DNA of 64,000 nt from Flavobacterium litorale (GTDB lineage: Bacteria; Bacteroidota; Bacteroidia; Flavobacteriales; Flavobacteriaceae): NCBI RefSeq assembly GCF_019613795.1, contig NZ_CP080429.1, positions 1,517,501 through 1,581,500 on the forward strand, written 5' to 3'. The notes beneath the pieces are model-generated. The model worked only from the letters and a program-made list of their open reading frames with translations. It had not been told where the DNA came from and did not search any database. Position numbers and translations under genes: made by a program. Positions 9,145-17,708 of the stretch are shown piece after piece; the stretch's first letter is position 1; each line of letters opens with the position of its first letter.

Positions 9145-10590
9145 ATGAGTAAAGGAGTCGAAAATAAAACGAAGAAAGGACTTTTTTGGGATTTGGCTGG
9201 AAGTTTTTTCAGGCAGTTCGCAGCCTTTTTTGTTTCAATAATATTAGCAAGGCTTCTTTCACCAGAAGAATTTGGTATAGTCGGTATGTCACTCGTTTTT
9301 GTGAGTATCACAGAGGTATTTATAGATGTAGGCTTTACCAGTGCACTAATACAACGGAAAGAAGTAAAAGATATCGTTTATTCGTCCATTTTTTATGTAA
9401 ACCTAGGTATAAGTGTCGTACTAGCCTTATTAATGGTATTAGCAGCACCATATATAGGCGATTTTTATGAAGAACCCAAAGTTGCTCTAATATTAGAATA
9501 TCTTGCATTAATACCAATTATAGCAGCGTTTGGCAGAGTACAATCTGCCATACTAACTAAAAAGATGGACTTTAAAAGTCTATCAATTAGGGGTGTTGTT
9601 TCAACTATAGTTGGTGGTATAGCAGGAATAATAGGAGCCTTAACAGGTATGGGAGTTTATAGTTTAGTACTGCTCCAAATATTTACTGTTCTTACATCTA
9701 CTGTTTTGTTATGGTTTGCAACAGGTTGGCGACCCAAACTTGAGTTTTCTGGTACAGAAGTAAAATCGTTACTAGGCTATTCCAGCTTTGTGTTTTTTGA
9801 CCAAGCACTCCGAAAAGTATTCAATAAAATTGATACTATCTTTATAGGTAAGTATTTCTCAGCTGCTACGTTAGGTTTTTACACTAGGGCAGAATCGTTA
9901 AAAGCACAAATAGATACATATACCTCTAATAGTTTACGTAAAGTAATGTTTCCTGCTTTAAGTGCGTTGCAAGATGACCCAGAGGGATTTAAAAGAGCAT
10001 ATTACAAAGCATTCAATATTGTAACAGGCGTTATAGTACTTTTAGTAGGACCTATATACTTCCTGTCAGAACAAATTATAATAGGACTTTTAGGAGATAA
10101 ATGGCGACCAAGTATTATATTTTTTCAAATATTACTTTTCGCTGCCCTTACAAGCCCTCATGTTGGTATGATGGCGCAAGCTGTTTTAGCAAAAGGCCAT
10201 TCCAAACTAAAATTTCAAATAGGACTCATACAGCGTTTCCTAAAACTTACACCAATAGTATTTGGTATATGGTTTGGTGTAGTGGAGTTTGCTATAGCCG
10301 TTGTAGGCGCATCAACAGCAGTATTTTTTGTATACTCATTTGTGGTACACAAAAGATTAGATTTGAATTTTGCAAAGCAAATGAAAAGTATACTTATACC
10401 GAATTTAATTTTTGGCGTATTTATTCTTATTTTTCATTTATTCGGAGAGTATGTTAATGTATGGATATATGCAACACTATTTTTATTATGTGACGTACTT
10501 TTCTTAAAATTAATAAAACATGAAAGCTATTCTGTTATTCAGAGTACTTTAAAATCAGTAACCCAAAAAATATCAAAATTTAAACGATAA
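9145..10590 (+). CDS. Wzx-type polysaccharide flippase (MOP superfamily)
   Basis: Integral membrane protein of 481 residues with about 12-14 hydrophobic segments. It matches the polysaccharide-transport branch of the MOP superfamily, with the N-terminal pattern G..W.L.G.F..Q...F..SIILARLLSPEEFG. It is expected to flip undecaprenyl-linked repeat units across the inner membrane for polymerisation. It starts two bases after cysN and ends six bases before the MurA homologue. With the EpsG-like polymerase and Wza/Wzc genes downstream it defines a Wzx/Wzy-dependent system. Confidence 0.88.
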   Translation: MSKGVENKTKKGLFWDLAGSFFRQFAAFFVSIILARLLSPEEFGIVGMSLVFVSITEVFIDVGFTSALIQRKEVKDIVYSSIFYVNLGISVVLALLMVLAAPYIGDFYEEPKVALILEYLALIPIIAAFGRVQSAILTKKMDFKSLSIRGVVSTIVGGIAGIIGALTGMGVYSLVLLQIFTVLTSTVLLWFATGWRPKLEFSGTEVKSLLGYSSFVFFDQALRKVFNKIDTIFIGKYFSAATLGFYTRAESLKAQIDTYTSNSLRKVMFPALSALQDDPEGFKRAYYKAFNIVTGVIVLLVGPIYFLSEQIIIGLLGDKWRPSIIFFQILLFAALTSPHVGMMAQAVLAKGHSKLKFQIGLIQRFLKLTPIVFGIWFGVVEFAIAVVGASTAVFFVYSFVVHKRLDLNFAKQMKSILIPNLIFGVFILIFHLFGEYVNVWIYATLFLLCDVLFLKLIKHESYSVIQSTLKSVTQKISKFKR

Positions 10591-10596
10591 TAAATT

Positions 10597-11826
10597 ATGG
10601 CATTATCTATATCAAGAACTAAGTTAAATGGCCTTGTTAAGGTTAGTGGCGCAAAAAATAGTTCACTTCGTTTATTAGCAGCATCCCTGTTAACAGAGGA
10701 TACCCTTTACTTGACTAATTTTCCTAACGGACTTTTGGATGTGCAAGTACACCTAAAAATGCTAGAGGCATTGGGCAAGGTAGTAGTATCGGCTAACGAT
10801 ACCGTATCTATAGCCAAAGGGCAAGAAAATATAAAAACACAGCTTATTTGGGATGAGCGTTCTATACGAAATACACTTTTAATATTAGGAGCTCTTACAG
10901 CACGTTACGGCGAAGGTAAAGTACCATTGCCAGGAGGTTGTAAACTTGGCGAAAGAAAGTACGACCTACATGTTATGTTACTTGAAAAGCTTGGAGCAGA
11001 AGTATGGGAAGAGGGCGACTACCTTTGTGCTAAAGCAAAAGGAGGCAGGTTAATAGGTAATGAGATACATTTACCAATGCGCTCTACAGGTGCAACAGAA
11101 AATACCATTATAGCATCGTCCCTAGCAAAAGGTAAAACAGTTTTATACAACCCGCATATCAGACCTGAAATTATGGATTTGATTGAGATGTTGAATAAAA
11201 TGGGAGCTAAAATAACCGTATTCGGTCAACGTTCAATAGAAATTGAGGGTGTAGATTATCTATCAGGAACCAAGCATGCTGTTATCCCAGATAATATGGA
11301 GGCATTAACATGGGCAATAGGTTCTGTTATTACCAATGGCGAGGTAGAGATAGAAAATTTCCCTTACGAGCACCTAGAAGTACCATTGGTATATTTAAGA
11401 GAAAGCGGTATGAAGTTTTACCGTGGTGAAACCAGCCTTATTGTTAAAGGCGGAACAGCCTATCCAGTAGAAATTAGTACAGGACCTTACCCTGGTATAA
11501 ACTCAGATATGCAACCTTTGTTTGCAGTGTACGGGGCAATGTCAAAAGGAGAAACTAAGATTGTAGATTTACGTTTCCCAGGCAGATATGCATATGCTGA
11601 AGAGTTAGCAAAACTAGGTGTAGACTCAAAAGTAGTGGGAGATATGCTTGTAATAAATGGAGGTAACCCATTACATGGCGGTACAGTTCGTGCGCTCGAT
11701 TTGCGCGCAGGTATAGCACTATTATTAGCTGGTATGACTACTGATGAAGAGGTTATTATTGAGGATGACTGGCAAATATACAGAGGTTACGAAAACCTGG
11801 AAGAAAAATTAAAAAATTTAAAATAA
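10597..11826 (+). CDS. MurA-like enolpyruvyl transferase inside the polysaccharide locus
   Basis: Homologue (409 residues) of UDP-GlcNAc 1-carboxyvinyltransferase, which adds enolpyruvate from PEP to O3 of UDP-GlcNAc. The active site looks intact: SGAKNS (Lys20/Asn21), the loop PGGCKLGERKYDLH with Cys115, NSDMQ with Asp304, FPGRYAY, ALDLRAG and the C-terminal IYRGYENLEEKL. It is somewhat shorter than common bacterial MurA (about 420-440 residues). Its place between flippase and acetyltransferase genes, with a MurB homologue 1.4 kb downstream, suggests a polymer-specific paralogue rather than the peptidoglycan enzyme. That is inferred from context; whether another murA exists cannot be seen here. 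Confidence 0.85.
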   Translation: MALSISRTKLNGLVKVSGAKNSSLRLLAASLLTEDTLYLTNFPNGLLDVQVHLKMLEALGKVVVSANDTVSIAKGQENIKTQLIWDERSIRNTLLILGALTARYGEGKVPLPGGCKLGERKYDLHVMLLEKLGAEVWEEGDYLCAKAKGGRLIGNEIHLPMRSTGATENTIIASSLAKGKTVLYNPHIRPEIMDLIEMLNKMGAKITVFGQRSIEIEGVDYLSGTKHAVIPDNMEALTWAIGSVITNGEVEIENFPYEHLEVPLVYLRESGMKFYRGETSLIVKGGTAYPVEISTGPYPGINSDMQPLFAVYGAMSKGETKIVDLRFPGRYAYAEELAKLGVDSKVVGDMLVINGGNPLHGGTVRALDLRAGIALLLAGMTTDEEVIIEDDWQIYRGYENLEEKLKNLK

Positions 11827-11833
11827 CAGCATC

Positions 11834-12346
11834 TTGGGACTCTTAAAGCAGATAAATAGCGACTTACATCATTGTGGATCAAGAAGTATCCACCGTAAGG
11901 CATTAACATTCCTTTTCAATGTATCTTTTAGGCTTACATTAAATTACAGGTTAGGCTATTATTTGGCTAAAAGAAGAAACTTTATTGTAAATATTATATT
12001 ACTGTACCTTAAAAAAAGACAGTTAGTAAAATACGGGTGTGATATATCATACCAGGCAATAATAGGCAAAAATATTAGTTTTCCGCACCCTATAGGTATT
12101 GTTATAGGAGTAGGAACTGTTATAGGAGATAATGTTAAGATATGGCAGCATGTAACCTTTGGTAGTAAAGGAGAGGCAACAATGTCATATCCAAATGTAA
12201 AGTCAAACGTAAAAATTTTCAGTTCGGCACAAATCATAGGAGGTGTAACTATAGGAGAGAACGCAAAAGTAGGCGCATTCTCATTAGTACTCAAAGATGT
12301 TCCAGATAACGCAACAGCAATAGGTATTCCAGCAAAAACAAAATAA
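11834..12346 (+). CDS. Left-handed beta-helix O-acetyltransferase, CysE/WcaB-like
   Basis: Protein of 170 residues. The hydrophobic N-terminal half is followed by hexapeptide repeats (I.I.P..IGIVIG.GTVIGDNVKIWQHVTFG) of the CysE-like subfamily. The start is TTG, seven bases after the MurA homologue; no in-frame ATG is better placed. It lacks the full N-terminal domain of serine acetyltransferase, and such short CysE-like proteins in polysaccharide loci usually acetylate sugars. A serine acetyltransferase role is an alternative because sulfate genes lie nearby, but it fits less well since there is no sulfite or cysteine synthesis gene. Confidence 0.75.
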   Translation: MGLLKQINSDLHHCGSRSIHRKALTFLFNVSFRLTLNYRLGYYLAKRRNFIVNIILLYLKKRQLVKYGCDISYQAIIGKNISFPHPIGIVIGVGTVIGDNVKIWQHVTFGSKGEATMSYPNVKSNVKIFSSAQIIGGVTIGENAKVGAFSLVLKDVPDNATAIGIPAKTK

Positions 12347-12349
12347 TAT

Positions 12350-13210
12350 ATGGTTCCAGATTTTATATTAGGCGGAGTTATGAAAAGTGGCACAACATTT
12401 TTACATAATTTACTCCAAAATCATCCACAAGTAAAAATCATCGATCGAAATATGGATCATGCCTATTTTGATGACGATAGAATTTTTGAACGTGGCAAAG
12501 AGTGGTACCTTAGTCTTTTTGATGGTGCAATGGCAGATAAAAAGGCAGGTAAGCTAATTGGTCAAACCTCTGCCGATTGTAATTTTAATCCAGGTAGTGT
12601 AAAGAGGATAATGGAGCACAACCCAGATACAAAATTAATATTCATATTACGTCACCCCATAGACAGAGCGTACTCATTATACTGGCACCAATATGGTATG
12701 GGACGAGAATTTAGAAAATTTGAGCAAGCAATTGCCAAAGAGCCAGAACTTATTAAAAAGTCATACCACCACTTAAAACACTACTCTTACATGGAGCGTA
12801 GCAGGTATAATGCACAATTTAAAGAAATAACAGAGTTAGTTCCTGCTGAAAATCTTTTAATTCTGGATTTTGAATCGTTAGTAAAAAATACCAAACCAAC
12901 CGTAAATGTTGTGTTAGAGTTTTTAGGCTTAAATAAAATAAATAACGTAGAGGAATTAAACTTTTCCGAATTACCTAGAAATCCAGCAAAAATACCAACA
13001 AACCATACCGTAGTACTGTTTTCTGCTTTTCTGCAAAAAATAGGTTTAGTACCTGTTGGTAGAAGGATTGTTAACCTGTTTAGAGAGCAGGTTCGTCCTC
13101 CTAAGATGAAAGATGATACTAGAAAAATGTTAGAAGAAGAATTAAAGGAAGATATTATTTTCTTTGAAAAAGTAAAGGAAGATTTTAAATCAAAAACGGC
13201 AAATCAATAG
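12350..13210 (+). CDS. PAPS-dependent sulfotransferase
   Basis: Sulfotransferase of 286 residues, expected to move sulfate from PAPS to a sugar hydroxyl. The 5'-phosphosulfate binding loop is MKSGTTFL (Lys12 to Thr16). The 3'-phosphate binding segment is LRHPIDRAYSLY starting at about residue 100, and a later LILDFESLV strand is family-typical. It resembles heparan/carbohydrate-type sulfotransferases. It starts three bases after the acetyltransferase stop. It is the only sulfotransferase I can recognise here and explains the upstream PAPS supply genes. The acceptor is unknown. Confidence 0.88.
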   Translation: MVPDFILGGVMKSGTTFLHNLLQNHPQVKIIDRNMDHAYFDDDRIFERGKEWYLSLFDGAMADKKAGKLIGQTSADCNFNPGSVKRIMEHNPDTKLIFILRHPIDRAYSLYWHQYGMGREFRKFEQAIAKEPELIKKSYHHLKHYSYMERSRYNAQFKEITELVPAENLLILDFESLVKNTKPTVNVVLEFLGLNKINNVEELNFSELPRNPAKIPTNHTVVLFSAFLQKIGLVPVGRRIVNLFREQVRPPKMKDDTRKMLEEELKEDIIFFEKVKEDFKSKTANQ

Positions 13211-13239
13211 CATATTAACCTAACCTAAAAATTAATACA

Positions 13240-14097
13240 TTGAAAGTAGAGCATAACTTTGACCTGACAAATTATAATAGCTACCGTATTAAAGCAATTT
13301 GTAAACGTGCTTTTTTTCCTAGTGATGAAAAGGATTTTATAGAAGTTTTTAGTGATACACCCGAATCTAAAATAATTATTGGAGGCGGATACAACATCAT
13401 TTTTGCTAAAGAAAACTACGATTTAGATTTTGTTATTGTAGGTGAAAGCTATTCAGGTATAAAGCTAGAAGAAGATAATATAATTGTTTGCGAATCAGGC
13501 GCAAATACTAAAGATCTTAGTGAGTTTGCATTAGCGAACTCTTTATCAGGTGTTGAAATATTTTACGACATTCCTAGCTCCTTAGGAGGTGCTGTAGTTA
13601 TGAATGCTGGAGCAAGTGGCGAAGAAATAAAAGATATTTTAGTAAAAGTTAGATACCTTGACTTAGAGGATATGACGGTTAAGGAAATATATAAAGAAGA
13701 TATTGGTTATCAGTACCGAAATAGTTTATTTCAGCGCGAAACAAATAAAATTGTTTTAAAAGCCTGGTTACGATTGGAGCCTGGTAATGCTGCGGATATA
13801 CGAAGTAAAATGGAAACCATTAAAGAAGCAAGATGGGCAAAGCAACCAAAAGAATACCCAAATGCAGGTAGTGTGTTTAAAAGACCACCAGGGCATTATG
13901 TAGGACCAATGATTGACGAATTGCAACTAAAAGGCTACAGAATAGGTGGAGCAGAAGTCTCTAAAAAGCACGGAGGCTTTATTGTAAATATTGATAATGC
14001 CACAGGTATGGATATTATTAATATAGTAAAACATGTACAAGCAAAGGTTAAAGAACGATATGGTGTGGATCTTGAAATTGAACAACGAATTATTTAA
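13240..14097 (+). CDS. MurB-like FAD enolpyruvyl reductase inside the polysaccharide locus
   Basis: Homologue (285 residues) of UDP-N-acetylenolpyruvoylglucosamine reductase, which reduces the enolpyruvyl ether to a lactyl ether with NADPH and FAD. FAD-binding motifs IIGGGYN and PSSLGGAVVMNAGA are present. The catalytic set appears complete: Arg160 (YQYRNSLF), Ser211 (NAGSVFKRP) and C-terminal Glu279/Glu281. The short form and KHGGFIVN segment fit type II MurB; I recall flavobacterial housekeeping MurB as usually the longer type I, which would make this a paralogue. The start is TTG, supported by the need to keep the N-terminal NYNSYRI strand. It sits with a MurA homologue and a sulfotransferase. 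Confidence 0.85.
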   Translation: MKVEHNFDLTNYNSYRIKAICKRAFFPSDEKDFIEVFSDTPESKIIIGGGYNIIFAKENYDLDFVIVGESYSGIKLEEDNIIVCESGANTKDLSEFALANSLSGVEIFYDIPSSLGGAVVMNAGASGEEIKDILVKVRYLDLEDMTVKEIYKEDIGYQYRNSLFQRETNKIVLKAWLRLEPGNAADIRSKMETIKEARWAKQPKEYPNAGSVFKRPPGHYVGPMIDELQLKGYRIGGAEVSKKHGGFIVNIDNATGMDIINIVKHVQAKVKERYGVDLEIEQRII

Positions 14098-14103
14098 ATA
14101 GCT

Positions 14104-15264
14104 ATGAATATACTCTTCCTAATATCTAATGATGGTGGAAATGGAGTTGGAGGACACTATAACTCTTTAAATCAAGTTAGCCGCGAAATGGCAAGAGAAC
14201 ATAATGTTAAAATACTTACATTAGGTTCTGCCACTAGCCCCGTTATTGCAAGCAACCCCTATTTCGAAAAACATATAAAAATCAGCAAAGGGCTAAAAGG
14301 TCTTTCAGGTTTTAATGCAGAACTTAAGGCAATGAAAAAAACATTCATGCCAGACGTTATACATTGTTTTGATACAAACTCACTAAACAGGGTAATTACA
14401 TTATCGGCACTATACAAAGTGCCAATAGTATTAAATAAATGTGGCGGTAGAAATCCGCTAAAAGCAAACTATCAGCACGCAGATGCTATTGTTGTATTTA
14501 GTACCGAGAACCAAGAATGGTTTTTTAACAGTGCTAACTATAATAATGATGATATATTTTTGATAGCTAACCGAGTAAGAAAGCTTGAACTATTAGAAGA
14601 ATCTCAAAGAAAAGAAACTAAAGCTAAAGACAAAATTACGCTTGTAAGGGTAAGTCGTTTAGGAGGTGCTTACGAGCACACTTTAAAATCAGCCTATAAC
14701 TTGGTAGAAGAGTTAGGTAAACACTATCCTGTAGAGCTTATAGTAGTAGGCAGGATACAAGATAAAAATAGGTTTGCGAAACTTAAAGAAGAAGCCGAAA
14801 CACGTAAACTACCAGTAAAGTTTATTACAGATGAGAGAGCTGCTAAAGGTTCGGACTTTTTATATTTAGCCGATTTTGTAGTAGGTACAGGTAGAAGTTT
14901 TATGGAAGCAACTTCGTTAGGAGTACCATCATTAGCACCAGCATCTAATGCAGACCAGCCAATACTAATAAACGAAGACAATTTTAAAGATTTCTTTAAA
15001 AATAACTTTTCAGAGCGTAATATAGCAAGCGATAAATCATTAAAAGAGAATTTATCAAACGTTAAGGAACTTATTGATAATAAAGATAAATACGAGCAAG
15101 CAAGAGCTACAACACTAACAATTTTTAAAGAAAATTTTGGTACAGAGGGTATATTGCCCAAATACAATGTTGCTTACGCGTACGTTACCAAAAAGAAAGT
15201 AAACAGATTTAAACTGATTATTAATAATTTACAATATCTTGTTAAGTATTTGTTGGGTAAATAA
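14104..15264 (+). CDS. Glycosyltransferase, GT4-like (GT-B fold)
   Basis: Protein of 386 residues with the two-domain GT-B layout. The N-terminal half opens with MNILFLISNDGGNGVGGHY, the glycine-rich acceptor loop. The C-terminal half has the strand TLVRVSRLGGA, then LIVVGRI and the donor-binding region DFVVGTGRSFMEATSLGVPSLAP, where GT4 enzymes carry an E-x7-E pattern. Here the second acidic residue is not obvious, so the donor pocket is divergent. It follows the MurB homologue after six bases and precedes the polymerase-like gene. The linkage formed is unknown. Confidence 0.75.
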   Translation: MNILFLISNDGGNGVGGHYNSLNQVSREMAREHNVKILTLGSATSPVIASNPYFEKHIKISKGLKGLSGFNAELKAMKKTFMPDVIHCFDTNSLNRVITLSALYKVPIVLNKCGGRNPLKANYQHADAIVVFSTENQEWFFNSANYNNDDIFLIANRVRKLELLEESQRKETKAKDKITLVRVSRLGGAYEHTLKSAYNLVEELGKHYPVELIVVGRIQDKNRFAKLKEEAETRKLPVKFITDERAAKGSDFLYLADFVVGTGRSFMEATSLGVPSLAPASNADQPILINEDNFKDFFKNNFSERNIASDKSLKENLSNVKELIDNKDKYEQARATTLTIFKENFGTEGILPKYNVAYAYVTKKKVNRFKLIINNLQYLVKYLLGK

Positions 15265-15288
15265 AACTCAAGCAGGCACCTTATAATA

Positions 15289-16584
15289 ATGAAGCAGAGC
15301 CAGACCAAAGGATTATCGATATTATTATTGTTCATTTCCCCGTTAATGGGATTGTTTTGTGGTGTTAAATATTTATCATGGCAAAACAGAAAATTAATCA
15401 TAATTCTGTTTTTTATATTATACGGATCATTACTAAAATACGGAGCAGAATCTGATGCTGCAGTATACATGGCATTATTGGACAATTATTCCAATATGTC
15501 CTTTTCGGAGTTTTTCATCTGGTTAAAGCATATCTTAATGCTCGACCCTTTGCCAAATTCACCCAATGATGTTTACGTACACTGTTTAGCTTTTTTCTCT
15601 GCGGGTATAGTTGGAACTAAGGCTATATTTTTCCCTATAGTAGCTGGAATTTATGGTTACTTTTATGTAATGGCAATGTCCAAAATTTTAAAATGGGACA
15701 GTACCCGAAAGGTTACATTATTATTATTATCAGTTGCTTTTTTATTTATCATACACCGTAGTGTTACTAGCTTTCAAACCGTTAGGACGTGGACTGGAAT
15801 GTGGATATTATTTAATGGGGTTTTAGGCTACCATCAAACAAAAAACAAAAAATATCTGTTTTTAATGCTTGCTGCACCTTTAGTACACTTTGCCTATTTA
15901 GTAATTTCTCTGCCAATATTTGCATCATTATACTATAAAAAAATACCCAGTTTTGCAGTAATAGGACTATATATACTCTCGTTTTTCACAACTTTAAATC
16001 CAGGTGGAATTTTAGATGTATCTAAAGACAATTCTCTGGCGGAAGAGAAAGTAGGAGCATATTACAGGCAGAATGAGTACGGCGAATCTATAGATCCTAT
16101 TTTGGAAAGGCGAGAAAAATCCAATGCAGTATGGTATGCCCGTTATGGTAAAACAGATGCTGTATACTATGGAGGTCATGCCTTTGCCCTTTTTTTGATA
16201 CTAGGAGGATTTTACCGAAAGCGGATGACACCCGTTGAAGCAGGCTTGCTAACAGCAGGTTTATTAACAGCCACTTTAGCCAATTTCGGTACGTTTTCGT
16301 ATGCCTTTTATAGTCGTACTATGGCAAATGCGGTTATCTATATACTTGCTACTGTTGCCTTAATGACGGCAAGAGGGGCATTTCAGCAAAATACAATGCT
16401 AAGCCCACAACTAACAAAATTTTTTCAATGGATATGCGTACTCATTTTTTTACCTAAAATGGTGTTTTTTATTGCAGATTTTTTAGTATTTACAAGCGTA
16501 TTTATATTAGGGATGCCTTTTGTAGGATGGGTAAGTGAAGATCTTAATATATCGATACGTGAATTTTTGGGTGAAATATTTTAA
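15289..16584 (+). CDS. EpsG/Wzy-like polysaccharide polymerase
   Basis: Integral membrane protein of 431 residues with about ten hydrophobic segments. The N-terminal part (GLFCGVKYLSWQ, then GAESDAAVYMALLDNY) resembles the EpsG family, in which an S-D-x2-Y motif follows the first membrane spans. A large soluble loop lies around residues 245-285. Polymerases diverge strongly in sequence, so the assignment rests on topology, the EpsG-like N-terminus and position among glycosyltransferases. It is the only polymerase candidate in the locus. Confidence 0.7.
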   Translation: MKQSQTKGLSILLLFISPLMGLFCGVKYLSWQNRKLIIILFFILYGSLLKYGAESDAAVYMALLDNYSNMSFSEFFIWLKHILMLDPLPNSPNDVYVHCLAFFSAGIVGTKAIFFPIVAGIYGYFYVMAMSKILKWDSTRKVTLLLLSVAFLFIIHRSVTSFQTVRTWTGMWILFNGVLGYHQTKNKKYLFLMLAAPLVHFAYLVISLPIFASLYYKKIPSFAVIGLYILSFFTTLNPGGILDVSKDNSLAEEKVGAYYRQNEYGESIDPILERREKSNAVWYARYGKTDAVYYGGHAFALFLILGGFYRKRMTPVEAGLLTAGLLTATLANFGTFSYAFYSRTMANAVIYILATVALMTARGAFQQNTMLSPQLTKFFQWICVLIFLPKMVFFIADFLVFTSVFILGMPFVGWVSEDLNISIREFLGEIF

Positions 16585-16597
16585 AAATATAAATTAG

Positions 16598-17704
16598 ATG
16601 TTAGCAAAATTAGTAAAAAACCTTTCGAACTTGCCAGGTTGGCGCAGTAACAGGAAAATTGTTGTAATAGAGAGTGATGACTGGGGAAGTATCAGAATGT
16701 CGTCTTCAAAATCTTACCAAGATTTGGTTAGTGCAGGTGTTACACTTGGTAAAGGAGCAGGAGCAAGATACAATCAATATGATACGCTTGCTTCTCGAGA
16801 AGACTTATCTTTTTTATTTGAAACATTGAAGAATGTTAAAGATAAAAATAATAATGCAGCAAAAATAACTGCGGTTAGCCTATCGGCAAATCCTGATTTT
16901 GATAAAATAAAAGAGAGTGGTTTCGAGAATTATTACTATGAACCATTTACCAAAACTTTAGAAAAATATAACAGAGAAAATACATTCCCGCTTTGGAGTG
17001 AAGGCTATAACTCTAATATTTTTGTGCCAGAATTTCACGGGCGTGAGCATTTAAATATACAAGCATGGCTAAGGGCGTTGCAAGCTGGAGATAAAGAAGC
17101 TTTACTAGCCTTTGAACACGGTATATGGGGCTACAACAGAAAATCAGGGATTGGCTTTCAGGCGGCTTTTGATTTAGAGTATGCTAAAGATTTGGAGGAA
17201 CAAAAAGAAATTGTTAAAGACGGGTTAAGGCTCTTTGAAGAACTACATGGTCGTAAAGCCAAGTTTTTTGTTCCGCCTAACGGTCCTTTAAACAATCAGC
17301 TTGAAAAGGTGGCAGCCGATGGAGGTATAGTATATATGTCATCTCCTAAAATACAGAATGAGCCGCTTGGAGAAGGGAATACTAAAAAGCATTTCAGACA
17401 CGTAGGAAAACAAAATAAGCATAAGCAAACTTATATAACCCGTAATGCCTTTTTTGAACCTTCGGGTTCATCAAGAAATGAAGTTAACAGATGTCTTGCA
17501 GAGATAGAGTTGGCTTTTAAATGGAAGAAACCAGCAGTTATAAGTTCTCATAGAGTTAATTATATAGGCAGTTTGGATAGTGCTAACCGCGATAACAATT
17601 TAAAACAGCTTAAAGAACTGCTTACTACAATAATGAAAAGATGGCCAGATGCGGAGTTTATGACTTCGTCAGAGCTTGGAGATATAATTACAAAACACAA
17701 CTAA
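16598..17704 (+). CDS. Polysaccharide deacetylase-like protein, copy 1
   Basis: Protein of 368 residues with NodB-like features. An acidic pair in IESDDWGSIRM lies near residues 24-34, FHGREHLNIQ suggests a metal-binding HxxxH, and a C-terminal SSHRVNYIGS resembles the last deacetylase motif. No signal peptide is seen, so it may act in the cytoplasm on lipid-linked or nucleotide-linked sugar. It is clearly paralogous to the next gene: the same motifs occur in the same order, separated by four bases. The substrate is unknown, and the deacetylase call is by motif resemblance. Confidence 0.6.
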   Translation: MLAKLVKNLSNLPGWRSNRKIVVIESDDWGSIRMSSSKSYQDLVSAGVTLGKGAGARYNQYDTLASREDLSFLFETLKNVKDKNNNAAKITAVSLSANPDFDKIKESGFENYYYEPFTKTLEKYNRENTFPLWSEGYNSNIFVPEFHGREHLNIQAWLRALQAGDKEALLAFEHGIWGYNRKSGIGFQAAFDLEYAKDLEEQKEIVKDGLRLFEELHGRKAKFFVPPNGPLNNQLEKVAADGGIVYMSSPKIQNEPLGEGNTKKHFRHVGKQNKHKQTYITRNAFFEPSGSSRNEVNRCLAEIELAFKWKKPAVISSHRVNYIGSLDSANRDNNLKQLKELLTTIMKRWPDAEFMTSSELGDIITKHN

Positions 17705-17708
17705 ACAA

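Noticed and set aside
11834..12346. Serine acetyltransferase (CysE) completing a cysteine pathway with the cys genes
   Set aside because: The protein is short, lacks the full CysE N-terminal domain and sits among sugar genes; there is no sulfide-producing or cysteine synthase gene nearby. A sugar O-acetyltransferase fits better.
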